Shown: positions 1 through 6,628 of the stretch, one piece after another
Position numbering within the stretch: position 1 is the first letter of the stretch
How the letters are laid out: every line of letters starts with the position of its first letter
Assembly (NCBI GenBank): GCA_903854805.1
Contig: CAINXK010000207.1
Span: forward strand, 1 to 8,645
Source of the DNA: an uncultured Anaerolineae bacterium
Lineage (GTDB): Bacteria > Chloroflexota > Anaerolineae > Anaerolineales > Villigracilaceae
DNA length: 8,645 nt
Direction: 5' to 3'
Notes under the pieces: generated by a model
What the model saw: the letters and a program-made list of their open reading frames with translations, nothing else
Databases searched by the model: none
Told to the model about the DNA's origin: nothing
Translations under genes and position numbers: made by a program

Positions 1-70
1 AAGCAGCCGCTTCGATTTGTCATTGTTATACTGAGTTGGGCTTATCGTTTGTCAAAAAGCCCATTTGGAC

Positions 71-95
71 GCGGACGAGCGCGGATTTTCGCGGA
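71..95. repeat. Three GCGGA units in a 10-bp period
   Basis: GCGGA occurs at 71-75, 81-85 and 91-95, exactly one unit per 10 bases. The last two units also form CGCG-GATTTT-CGCG (80-93), a 4-bp stem with a 6-base loop. A T-rich tract follows at 105-120, which could make this a weak terminator for a gene left of the window, but 11 bases separate stem and T tract, so it is not canonical. A partly complementary block lies at 142-153. It resembles short dispersed intergenic repeats of this type in bacterial genomes. Confidence 0.5.
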
Positions 96-173
96 TAAGA
101 CCTCTTTTTTTATTTTTATTGGAAGCAGACGCATAAAAGTGGCGGAAAATCGCAGGTAAACGACTCAGTATAA

Positions 174-219
174 TCATCGCGAGCGTGGCAATCTTCCCGC
201 AAAATCGGAGATTGGCACG
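174..219. repeat. Imperfect hairpin resembling a dispersed intergenic repeat
   Basis: CGTG (184-187) and CAATCT (189-194) pair with AGATTG (209-214) and CACG (216-219) around a 14-base loop, with one G-G mismatch (188/215). The left arm with its flank (TCATCGCGAGCGTGGCAATCT) closely resembles the widespread dispersed element that begins TCATTGCGAGCG and continues to GGCAATCT. Recognition is from memory of that motif; function is unknown. Confidence 0.45.
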
Positions 220-337
220 CCGCCAAACCCCACAGGTACCGAAGCTTAAATCGGAGAGCAAAATCGGCGGCTACTACTAATGAATTGGAATGAGTTGTTT
301 TGTCCAACCGTTACCTGACCAATACAAAATTCATCTA

Positions 338-343
338 AGAAGG
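338..343 (+). promoter_or_regulatory. Ribosome binding site of the amidohydrolase gene
   Basis: AGAAGG lies 5 bases before the ATG at 349. This supports that start over any internal Met; the next Met codons are residues 21 and 62, and the conserved N-terminal beta strand would be lost with either. Confidence 0.7.
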
Positions 344-348
344 TAATT

Positions 349-1956
349 ATGCCTGCTTTTGCTGACCTGATTATTACCAATGCCCGTATTTTTACGGCTA
401 ATGCTGCCATGCCAGCAGCGGAAGCTGTAGCCGTCAAGGGGAATCGAATTGTGTTTGTAGGCAGTAATTCGGCCGTGAGTGATTGGCGCGGACCGGGCAC
501 AAAGTTGTTGGACGGAAGCGGAAAAACTTTAATGCCTGGTTTTATTGACAGCCATTTCCACATGCTGCATGGCTCGTTAACCCTGGGCGACATTCCCTTT
601 GAGACCTGTTTTTCTTACGCTGATGTTATCCGAGTTATTCAATCTTTTGCCGCCGAAAACCCGGATCGCAAATGGTTATCAGGGTTTGGATTGCGCTACA
701 ATCTTGGGCCAGGCAACACAGCGATTAACCGGCATAATCTGGATGCGATCAGTTCAGATCAACCGATAGCGATAACATCATACGATGGTCACACCACTTG
801 GGCCAATACCCTGGCACTCCAACTTGCCGGCATTTTTCATGGGGGTGAATGTCCGCCCAACAGCGAAATCGTGTTGGATGAGCACGGAGAGGCGACCGGC
901 GAATTGAAAGAACGGGCTTCTCATGCGGTAGATGTTTTATTGCCCAAACCAGATAGTGACCAAAAACGGTCATTGTTGAAAAAGGGATTGAAAATTGCGT
1001 CCCAGGTGGGTGTGACCAGTATCCATAACATGGATGGGGATGCTGAACAGGCTGCCTTATATGCTGCGCTGGAAGATTCTGGCGACCTCAACGTGCGAAT
1101 TTATATTCCATACAGCATTCGGCCTGAGACACCGCTGGCGGCTATTGAAAAGGAAGCGCTTTACCTTAAGAAAAAATATCAGTCGGACATGGTGCGCGCG
1201 GGTTGTGTAAAATTATTTATGGATGGAGTTATCGAAACTTATACCGGCTTAATGGTTGAACCCTACGATGACAATCCCACGACCAAAGGCGCATCAAATT
1301 ATGACGTTAATGAATTCAATCAGCTGGTTGTTGAAGCTGATCGGCTTGGGATGCAGATTTTTGTGCATAGTGTGGGCGACCTGGGGGTGCGGCGGGTATT
1401 GGATGCCTATGCCCTGGCGCAAAAATCGAACGGAAAGCGTGACAGCCGCCACCGCGTGGAGCACATCGAAGTCATTCATCGTGATGATATCCAGCGCTTT
1501 AGCCAACTGGGCGTGATTGCATCCATGCAGCCCTTGCATGCACCGCCGAGTGTTGATGGTGGTGAAGTGTGGCAGTGGCGTGTTGGCAAACAACGCTGGC
1601 CGCTCAGTTTTGCCTGGTCGACTCTGCGTGAGGCAGGAGCGACCCTGGTCTTTGGTTCTGATTGGCCGGTCGTCAGCCAAAATCCAATGTTGAGCATTCA
1701 TAATACGCTCAACCGCCTGCCCTGGGCCGAGGGCCTGCCGCATCATCACCAGGACCTAAACGATAGCTTGCTTTCTTATACTCGTGATGCCGCTTATGCC
1801 GAATTCCAGGAACATCAGAAAGGCCAGCTAAAAGTTGGCTACCTGGCTGATATGGTCTTACTTTCTGAGGATATCTTTTCAGTTCCAGCAGAGAACATGA
1901 AAGATGTGCACCCATTATTGACCATTTCAGATGGACGGATTGTGCACGAGGCCTAG
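349..1956 (+). CDS. YtcJ-like metal-dependent amidohydrolase (amidohydrolase family 3)
   Basis: The 535-residue protein has the usual length of YtcJ/AepA-type enzymes. These are predicted cytoplasmic hydrolases of C-N bonds whose substrates are mostly unknown. The order of motifs fits the metal-dependent TIM-barrel superfamily. An N-terminal small beta domain (LIITNARIFTAN, 8-19) leads to GFIDSHFH at 64-71, where H69 and H71 are the HxH metal ligands. VKLFMDG follows, with K288 as the candidate carboxylated lysine. Next come IFVHSVGD (H340), VEHIEV (H372) and FGSDWP (D438). The C-terminal part (GYLADMVLLSEDIF, about 497-510) rejoins the beta domain. There is no signal peptide or membrane segment. 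No partner gene lies immediately downstream, so it appears monocistronic. It reads in the same direction as the importer, 725 bases away, so a shared pathway is possible but unproven. The family call is firm; the substrate cannot be read from the sequence. Confidence 0.92.
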   Translation: MPAFADLIITNARIFTANAAMPAAEAVAVKGNRIVFVGSNSAVSDWRGPGTKLLDGSGKTLMPGFIDSHFHMLHGSLTLGDIPFETCFSYADVIRVIQSFAAENPDRKWLSGFGLRYNLGPGNTAINRHNLDAISSDQPIAITSYDGHTTWANTLALQLAGIFHGGECPPNSEIVLDEHGEATGELKERASHAVDVLLPKPDSDQKRSLLKKGLKIASQVGVTSIHNMDGDAEQAALYAALEDSGDLNVRIYIPYSIRPETPLAAIEKEALYLKKKYQSDMVRAGCVKLFMDGVIETYTGLMVEPYDDNPTTKGASNYDVNEFNQLVVEADRLGMQIFVHSVGDLGVRRVLDAYALAQKSNGKRDSRHRVEHIEVIHRDDIQRFSQLGVIASMQPLHAPPSVDGGEVWQWRVGKQRWPLSFAWSTLREAGATLVFGSDWPVVSQNPMLSIHNTLNRLPWAEGLPHHHQDLNDSLLSYTRDAAYAEFQEHQKGQLKVGYLADMVLLSEDIFSVPAENMKDVHPLLTISDGRIVHEA

Positions 1957-1996
1957 AGATGAGCACTTATGCCCGGCGGTGAATTGCGAAATATAG

Positions 1997-2042
1997 CGCC
2001 CATCTTATGCAGCATGAGGGCGGCTCGTCGTGGTACCTTTTT
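1997..2042 (+). terminator. Possible weak terminator after the amidohydrolase gene
   Basis: About 40 bases after the stop codon, CGCCC (1997-2001) can pair with GGGCG (2018-2022), and alternative pairing inside the loop is available. A run of five T (2038-2042) follows, but about 15 bases beyond the stem, so it is not a textbook intrinsic terminator. It is the best candidate in this gap. Confidence 0.25.
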
Positions 2043-2204
2043 GGTTTGCTCCAGCAATGGAGCCTCGGCTTGCGCTGAAACGGGCGTGTCTGGCTCTCTT
2101 ACGGTTCGGTGAATTCCCTGTTTTGTCGACTGCATCATGGCATCCGGTGGTTCTCTGATGATTTCCTGCAGGTCAGGAACAGGTATTTTTCTTCGTGTTG
2201 CCTT

Positions 2205-2220
2205 TGTAATTCAGATTACA
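2205..2220. promoter_or_regulatory. Perfect short palindrome TGTAAT-TCAG-ATTACA
   Basis: A 6-bp inverted repeat with a 4-base centre, operator-like in size. It lies about 160 bases upstream of the first importer operator and does not match the TTG-N11-CAA pattern. It could equally be a chance palindrome. Confidence 0.3.
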
Positions 2221-2297
2221 CACCTGTGGGGAAATATGTCAAGGTGTTGGATATAAAAAGCATCTAACTAAACTGAATAATGGACAAGGATTTGTGG

Positions 2298-2343
2298 CAT
2301 GGTGATCACGGTTTCGCGGATGTTTTCCCGCGGAAAAACCATG
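2298..2343. repeat. Nested inverted repeat upstream of the importer promoters
   Basis: CATGGT (2298-2303) pairs perfectly with ACCATG (2338-2343). Inside it CGCGG (2315-2319) pairs perfectly with CCGCG (2328-2332) around an 8-base loop. TTT (2312-2314) can also pair partly with the A run at 2334-2338. There is no T tract after it on the plus strand, so termination is doubtful. It lies just upstream of the tandem operators and may be a protein site or a cruciform. Confidence 0.45.
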
Positions 2344-2375
2344 AATATATTATTTTGGTCATAGGCGCTTTATCC

Positions 2376-2399
2376 ATTATTGACGTTAACTGACAATAT
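2376..2399. promoter_or_regulatory. Operator copy 1 (TTG-N11-CAA), first of a tandem pair
   Basis: The 17-bp core TTGACGTTAACTGACAA (2380-2396) is an imperfect palindrome with ATTGAC and GACAAT half sites. The surrounding 24 bases are repeated at 2407-2430 with 21 of 24 identical, a 31-bp period of about three helical turns, which would put both on the same DNA face. The core shares TTG-N11-CAA with the palindrome over the lrp-like promoter (8244-8260). It probably binds the Lrp/AsnC protein encoded in this window (inference). Confidence 0.55.
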
Positions 2400-2408
2400 T
2401 TAAATAAT
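2380..2408 (+). promoter_or_regulatory. Candidate promoter P1 of the importer operon
   Basis: TTGACG (2380-2385) and AATAAT (2403-2408) are separated by 17 bases, the preferred sigma-70 spacing. The -35 box falls inside operator copy 1. It is weaker than P2 by match to consensus. Confidence 0.4.
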
Positions 2409-2430
2409 TATTGACATTAAATGCCAATAT
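2407..2430. promoter_or_regulatory. Operator copy 2 (TTG-N11-CAA)
   Basis: The core TTGACATTAAATGCCAA (2411-2427) differs from copy 1 at three positions. It overlaps the -35 box and most of the spacer of promoter P2, so a bound protein there would be expected to block RNA polymerase; a protein bound at copy 1 could repress or recruit polymerase. Known Lrp/AsnC proteins bind such 15-17 bp AT-rich palindromes, often in helically phased arrays. Confidence 0.55.
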
Positions 2431-2439
2431 CATTACAAT
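2411..2439 (+). promoter_or_regulatory. Candidate sigma-70 promoter P2 of the importer operon
   Basis: TTGACA (2411-2416), a perfect -35 box, and TACAAT (2434-2439), one mismatch to TATAAT, are separated by exactly 17 bases. Transcription would start near 2446, giving a leader of about 236 bases before the lipoprotein ATG. Confidence 0.6.
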
Positions 2440-2669
2440 GTGCGTAACTAAATACATAGTTTAGCGTTATTTATGTAACAATATGCCATAATTAATCAAA
2501 AAATTGTCGATTTTACGCTATTGACATCTGGAAAGTTTTCAGGCGCTTCGCTTAAAAAACAAGCTGAAAGCTAAATTTGCAATTTTAGTCATATTAATTA
2601 CCCCGGAGGTGCTAAAGAGAATCTGGTAATCAGTTTTAGTGTTGCTGTCGTATGCTCGCAAGATTCCAA

Positions 2670-2675
2670 AGGAGG
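2670..2675 (+). promoter_or_regulatory. Strong ribosome binding site of the lipoprotein gene
   Basis: AGGAGG lies 6 bases before the ATG at 2682, an ideal Shine-Dalgarno sequence. It fits a protein made in excess over its permeases and fixes the start, which also yields an intact signal peptide. Confidence 0.85.
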
Positions 2676-2681
2676 AAGTAA

Positions 2682-4481
2682 ATGAGTAAAATTCGTATGT
2701 CGTATGTTCTCAGTTTCGTGATAGCCCTATCGCTTGTATTAAGCGCCTGCGCTCCAGCCAGCCAGCCTGCCACCTCAGCACCAGCTGTTGCCGGTGCCAC
2801 TGCAGCACCTGCTGCCACCGTCGCACCTGCTGCAGCAGCAACCGAAGCGCCTGCGGCAGTTCCTAGCGCGGCACCTGTTGCCGCAACTGGCGGCAGAGTG
2901 GTTGTCTTGATCTCTGAAGATATGGAGATCTTTAATACCTATCTTTCGACTGCCACACTGGTATCGATGATAGCCGCGGCTGTGATTGAACCGCTCGTAG
3001 TGCCGGATGTAGCGGGGGAATATCAACCTGTGCTGGCAGAGCGTGTTCCCACCGAAGCCAACGGTGATGTGACTGATTCTGGCAAGACCGTCACCTGGCA
3101 CCTGCGCAAGGATGTCAAATGGTCTGACGGCAGCCCCTTCACCGCGGCCGATGTGCTTTTCACCTATGCTGCAGCTTCGAATAAAGATAGCGGCTCTGTG
3201 AATTCAAGCGCTTACTCTTCTGTAAAATCTGTTGAAGCCACGGATGATTACACTGTTGTGATTAAATACGTAGAATTTTACAGCAGCTTCTTGGATCAAT
3301 TCCAGTGGGGAATTTTGCCCGCCAGCGCAGGTAAAGCTGAAGAAATGTTAAAGTGGGATTACAATCGCAAGCCGGTTGGCACCGGTCCTTTCATCTTTAA
3401 GGAATGGGTATCGGGTGACCATATCTCTCTGGCGAAAAACCCTAATTACCGCGAAGCAGGTAAGCCTTATCTGGATGAGGTGGTGTTCCAGATTGTGCCT
3501 TCACAGGAAGTGCGCGTGCAAATGATGCTGGCTGGCGATGCTCAGGTGATGATGTGGCCGAGCGCTAGCTTGCGCGAGACCTGGGAAAAATCTGACAATG
3601 TGACATTGCAGCTAGCCCCCGGTATTTACATGCTGCGCATGTTCCTTAATCTGAGCAAGCCCGGTGACGGTGACCCCGGTCCTACCCCACCGCATCCCAT
3701 CCTGGGCGACGAACGGGTTCGTAAGGCGCTTGATCTGGGGATTAACACAGATTCGATTGTGACTGACCTTGCCCAAGGCCGTGTAAACCGCATCACTTCG
3801 CCATTTGCTGTCGGCTGGTACGATTGCGCCATACCCGGCAACAAATATGACCCCGAAGCCGCCAAAGCCATGCTCGAAGAGGCTGGGTGGAAGGATACAG
3901 ACGGCGATGGCATTCGTGAAGCGCACGGTGCAAAGTACGCTAAAGATGGAACGCTGCTATCGCTGAGTATGACCGGATATACTGGCGACACGCTACTTGA
4001 GCAGACCGGGCTGGTGCTCGTGGACATGCTGAAGGAAATCGGGGTTGAGATCAAACTTACCAACGTGGAAATGTCTGTTCTGTTCGGTAGCTGGGCAGAC
4101 AAGGCTCCGCGCAAGACAGGTGATTATGACATCCTGTTCTATGATACCGGCGCTGGTATCAACCCGCAGCAGCACATTGCCAACTACTTCCAGAGCGCTA
4201 ACATTCCGACCAATGAAAACGGCGGCGTTGGCGCGAACTATACCCGTTGGGTCGATCCGAAGGCCGACGCATTGATCAATGAAGCCGGCACGACTGTGGA
4301 TATGACCAAACGCAAGGCGTTGTACTGCGAACTGGGCCAGATCATCCACGACAGTTACCAACAACTCTTTATCTTCCAGCTGAGCGAAGGACATGCATAC
4401 AGCAAGTTAATGACCGGATACCAGGTGAGTACCTGGGGCAACATGACTTGGGATGTGGCGAACTGGAAGCTGACCAAATAA
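2682..4481 (+). CDS. ABC transporter substrate-binding lipoprotein, family 5 (oligopeptide type)
   Basis: This 599-residue protein captures the substrate outside the membrane and delivers it to the permeases. A basic, then hydrophobic signal peptide ends in the lipobox LSAC, with C23 as the lipidated cysteine. Residues 24-69 are an Ala/Pro/Thr-rich linker. The family 5 binding domain starts near 71. It contains the signature WHLRKDVKWSDGSPFTAADV (139-158), RKPVGTGPF (229-237), ERVRKALDLGIN (344-355) and DTDGDGIRE (405-413), a calcium-loop-like turn often seen in family 5 proteins. The C-terminus (MTWDVANWKLTK) is complete. Family members bind di- and oligopeptides, nickel, opines, sugars and other solutes, so peptide uptake is a guess from the family. 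It is first in an operon with the two permeases, with a 112-base gap carrying a hairpin. Confidence 0.93.
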   Translation: MSKIRMSYVLSFVIALSLVLSACAPASQPATSAPAVAGATAAPAATVAPAAAATEAPAAVPSAAPVAATGGRVVVLISEDMEIFNTYLSTATLVSMIAAAVIEPLVVPDVAGEYQPVLAERVPTEANGDVTDSGKTVTWHLRKDVKWSDGSPFTAADVLFTYAAASNKDSGSVNSSAYSSVKSVEATDDYTVVIKYVEFYSSFLDQFQWGILPASAGKAEEMLKWDYNRKPVGTGPFIFKEWVSGDHISLAKNPNYREAGKPYLDEVVFQIVPSQEVRVQMMLAGDAQVMMWPSASLRETWEKSDNVTLQLAPGIYMLRMFLNLSKPGDGDPGPTPPHPILGDERVRKALDLGINTDSIVTDLAQGRVNRITSPFAVGWYDCAIPGNKYDPEAAKAMLEEAGWKDTDGDGIREAHGAKYAKDGTLLSLSMTGYTGDTLLEQTGLVLVDMLKEIGVEIKLTNVEMSVLFGSWADKAPRKTGDYDILFYDTGAGINPQQHIANYFQSANIPTNENGGVGANYTRWVDPKADALINEAGTTVDMTKRKALYCELGQIIHDSYQQLFIFQLSEGHAYSKLMTGYQVSTWGNMTWDVANWKLTK

Positions 4482-4524
4482 CGGCCTGATCCAATAAACA
4501 CTGTTTTATACCATTCGCTGTACA

Positions 4525-4557
4525 CATCTCCGGGGGTGGTTTCGACCCCCGGAGATG
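4525..4557 (+). terminator. Strong intercistronic hairpin between lipoprotein and permease genes
   Basis: A perfect 13-bp stem, CATCTCCGGGGGT (4525-4537) with ACCCCCGGAGATG (4545-4557), closes a 7-base loop. No T run follows, so full intrinsic termination is unlikely. In many solute-binding-protein operons such a structure protects the upstream message from 3' exonucleases and lowers expression of the permeases; I infer that role here. It lies 43 bases after the lipoprotein stop and 36 before the permease start. Confidence 0.8.
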
Positions 4558-4593
4558 GCATCCCGGTGATTGAAATGAATTGGAAAAATACAA

Positions 4594-5568
4594 ATGACCA
4601 AGTACATCTTGCGCCGCCTGCTCCAATCAATCCCGCTATTATTTTTGATCAGTGTAGTTGTCTTTGCACTGTTGCAATCCACACCCGGCGGACCGCTGGC
4701 GCGGTTTGAGAACAACCCGACCATCACCGAGGCAGATCTGCAGACCATGCGCGAGAGAATGGGTTTGAACGATCCACTGCACATACGATATATACGTTGG
4801 CTGTGGAATACCCTGCACGCTGATTTTGGGGAATCCTATATTACACACCAACCCGTAGCCGAAATGATTGCTGAACGCCTGCCAAACACCTTCCGGTTGA
4901 TGCTGCCGGCTTTTATCCTGACGCTGCTAATGGCAGCGCCAATCGGCATTATCTCTGCTATCAAGCAATACTCATTTTTTGACCACCTGGTGACCACTTT
5001 TACATTCGCTGGGCAGTCAATCCCGATCTTCTGGTTTGGTTTGCTGTTGATCATCTTTTTTTACGGGAAAGCCACCAATCCGTGGACTGGTGAGCACCTA
5101 TTCCCACCGGGCGGCATTTATTCGCTGGACAAACCAGGCGATTTTTGGGATGGTTTATGGCACATGGTGCTGCCGGTCAGCATGTTATCGCTGGCATGGG
5201 TTTCTTGGTATACGCGCTTTTTGCGCACGAGTATGCTGGATACCATCCGCCAGGATTACATTCGCACGGCGCGCGCCAAGGGGTTGACAAAACTTAAGGT
5301 ATACCTGAAGCATGCGCTGCCCAACGCGATCATGCCAATGATCACCTTAGTGACCCTTGACCTGGCAAGCCTTTTTGCCGGGGCGGTTTACACAGAGACC
5401 ATTTTTTCTTGGCCTGGAATGGGTAGATTATTTTACCAATCTGCGTTGAGGCGGGATTACCCGGTGCTCATGGCTGTAGTGATGATCACCGCTGTTTTGA
5501 TCGTGTTCAGCAACCTGCTGGCAGATATATTGTACGCTTACGCCGACCCCCGGATTCGTTATGACTGA
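4594..5568 (+). CDS. ABC transporter permease, DppB/OppB-like
   Basis: The 324-residue inner-membrane subunit has the usual length and order of DppB-type permeases. It opens with KYILRRLLQSIPLLFLISVVVFALL (residues 3-27), a first membrane helix after a basic stretch. An external loop follows, then GLNDPLHIRYIRWL (57-70), typical of the family, and a membrane core of about five further helices (100-310). The ATPase-contact EAA loop is at about 221-244 (DYIRTARAKG, then LKHALPN). The tail GAVYTETIFSWPGMG (263-277) and ADPRIRYD is also characteristic. The Shine-Dalgarno signal is weak (GGAAAAAT, 9-16 bases upstream), fitting lower output than the lipoprotein. Its stop overlaps the start of the next gene by 8 bases, suggesting coupled translation. 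The substrate cannot be told from the permease. Confidence 0.93.
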   Translation: MTKYILRRLLQSIPLLFLISVVVFALLQSTPGGPLARFENNPTITEADLQTMRERMGLNDPLHIRYIRWLWNTLHADFGESYITHQPVAEMIAERLPNTFRLMLPAFILTLLMAAPIGIISAIKQYSFFDHLVTTFTFAGQSIPIFWFGLLLIIFFYGKATNPWTGEHLFPPGGIYSLDKPGDFWDGLWHMVLPVSMLSLAWVSWYTRFLRTSMLDTIRQDYIRTARAKGLTKLKVYLKHALPNAIMPMITLVTLDLASLFAGAVYTETIFSWPGMGRLFYQSALRRDYPVLMAVVMITAVLIVFSNLLADILYAYADPRIRYD

Positions 5569-6466
5569 TATTTCCACTATTTCTCTCGCAAAATCCAACC
5601 AGGAGCAGGTCAGTTTTAGTACCTTGCTGATGCGCCGCTTTTTACGTCATCGCCCGGCGGTATTTAGCCTGCTGATACTTTTCATTTTGTTTGCCAGCGC
5701 AATCCTTGCCCCGGTTCTAACCCAAGATCCGGACAAAGTTCACCTGCTTCAAAAATTTAAATCGCCATCACTGGTTCATCCGATGGGCACTGATGCTTTG
5801 GGTAGGGATCAGCTAGCGCGCATTTTATACGGTGGTAGGATTTCTTTAAGCGTGGGTATGCTCGCCACTGTGATGAGTTTGCTGATAGGAACCGCAATCG
5901 GTGTGATCTCTGGGTATATTGGCGGATGGCTTGATAACGGTCTGATGCGGTTGACTGACGCATTTTTGTCTTTTCCATCGCTATTTGTGCTGATTTTGCT
6001 TGGGGCTTTGCTGAAAGAGACTCCCCTGGCAAGTTATGGCGGTGGGCTATTTATCATTATCCTGGTAATCTCGCTGCTTTCGTGGATGCCAATCGCTCGC
6101 CTAGTGAGGGGCACGGTACTTTCTTTGCGGACGATGGAGTATATCGATGCGACCCGTGCCCTGGGCGGATCACACCTGCAGATCATGCTGGCGCATATCC
6201 TGCCCAACTCGCTGGGACCGATCATTGTGCAGGGAGCGCTGCAAACCGCCTATTCAATTATGACTGAATCGGGATTGTCTTACCTGGGTTTCGGTGTGCA
6301 ACCCCCGACTGCCACCTGGGGGAATATGCTGAACGGGGCGCAAACAGATATGACCAATTATCCGTGGCTGGCTGTGTTTCCGGGTATCGCGATTTTCATA
6401 ACGGTAATGTCTGTGAACTTTATCGGGGATGGGCTGCGGGATGCTTTTGACCCGCGTAGCCTGTGA
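5561..6466 (+). CDS. ABC transporter permease, DppC/OppC-like
   Basis: This 301-residue partner of the preceding permease forms the other half of the channel. A cytoplasmic N-terminus (1-33) leads to the first membrane helix (about 34-53). HPMGTDALGRDQLARILYGG (73-92) is the hallmark segment of DppC-type subunits. Further helices occupy about 97-120, 134-152, 161-178 and 215-290. The EAA loop is at 193-216 (EYIDATRALGG, then HILPN). GLSYLGFGVQPPTATWGNML (238-257) and the ending GDGLRDAFDPR are also family hallmarks. Its ATG lies inside the end of the upstream gene (ATGACTGA), with no good ribosome binding site of its own, so it probably depends on translational coupling. It is the last gene of the operon; no ATPase gene follows, and the next gene converges from the other strand. 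Confidence 0.93.
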   Translation: MTDISTISLAKSNQEQVSFSTLLMRRFLRHRPAVFSLLILFILFASAILAPVLTQDPDKVHLLQKFKSPSLVHPMGTDALGRDQLARILYGGRISLSVGMLATVMSLLIGTAIGVISGYIGGWLDNGLMRLTDAFLSFPSLFVLILLGALLKETPLASYGGGLFIIILVISLLSWMPIARLVRGTVLSLRTMEYIDATRALGGSHLQIMLAHILPNSLGPIIVQGALQTAYSIMTESGLSYLGFGVQPPTATWGNMLNGAQTDMTNYPWLAVFPGIAIFITVMSVNFIGDGLRDAFDPRSL

Positions 6467-6468
6467 AT

Positions 6469-6494
6469 AAAAAAATCCTGGGTGCTTCACCAAG
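6469..6494 (-). terminator. Possible terminator for the regulator/C45 operon
   Basis: Read on the minus strand, GGTG-AAG-CACC (6491 down to 6481), extended by a bulge and a few weak pairs, is followed within a few bases by seven T (6475-6469). It lies about 135 bases beyond the C45 stop codon. The stem is short, so termination strength is uncertain. I found no clear terminator for the importer operon on the plus strand between 6467 and 6628. Confidence 0.35.
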
Positions 6495-6628
6495 CTCGAG
6501 AAAGTCTTCTATGCGCTAATTTTGTTGTGACAACCAGCCTTGAAATCTTCCAGGCTCCCAAGATTAAAGTTATACCTTTGACGGCCACAATGTGATTACG
6601 GATATTATATAGAGCAGCCTGGCCGGAA

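Larger units (their letters stand above)
1..348. other. Intergenic region without a supported gene
   Basis: I see no convincing coding region here. Two short open frames on the minus strand lack ribosome binding sites and read through repeat-like DNA. The region holds a three-fold GCGGA repeat with a 10-base period (71-95), a T-rich tract (105-120), an imperfect hairpin (184-219) and the ribosome binding site of the next gene. I could not find a convincing sigma-70 promoter for the amidohydrolase; TTGTTT at 295-300 has only a poor -10 partner (ACCAAT, 318-323). Confidence 0.6.
1957..2681. other. 725-base gap: featureless left half, regulatory right half
   Basis: The left part (about 1957-2270) has coding-like base composition but no gene I can support. 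A minus-strand frame is open from about 2210 to 1953 but shows no ribosome binding site, no recognisable motif and no neighbour in frame. From about 2270 the DNA turns AT-rich and contains a nested inverted repeat (2298-2343), the tandem promoter/operator (2376-2439) and a leader of about 240 bases before the lipoprotein gene. Confidence 0.6.

Noticed and set aside
52..261. 69-codon minus-strand frame near the left edge
   Set aside because: It reads through the GCGGA repeats, lacks a ribosome binding site and has no recognisable features.
1294..1749. 151-codon frame antisense to the amidohydrolase
   Set aside because: It is a shadow of a gene with clear catalytic motifs; no ribosome binding site or family features.
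1953..2138. 61-codon minus-strand frame after the amidohydrolase
   Set aside because: No ribosome binding site, no recognisable motif, and it overlaps the amidohydrolase stop. Kept only as a possible gene remnant.
2521..2549. Third promoter from TTGACA at 2521
   Set aside because: No acceptable -10 box 16-18 bases downstream (CGCTTC region).
2604..2627. Leader peptide after CCCCGGAGG in the importer leader
   Set aside because: The only start (GTG) overlaps the Shine-Dalgarno-like sequence itself, and the peptide would be six residues with no regulatory codon run.
3626..4114. 162-codon frame antisense to the lipoprotein gene
   Set aside because: Low-complexity Ser/Pro-rich product that mirrors the codon use of the sense gene; no start signals.
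6536..6565. Bidirectional terminator between the converging operons
   Set aside because: Overlapping small pairings (AGCCT/AGGCT and AATCTT/AAGATT) are mutually exclusive and no T tract follows on either strand.
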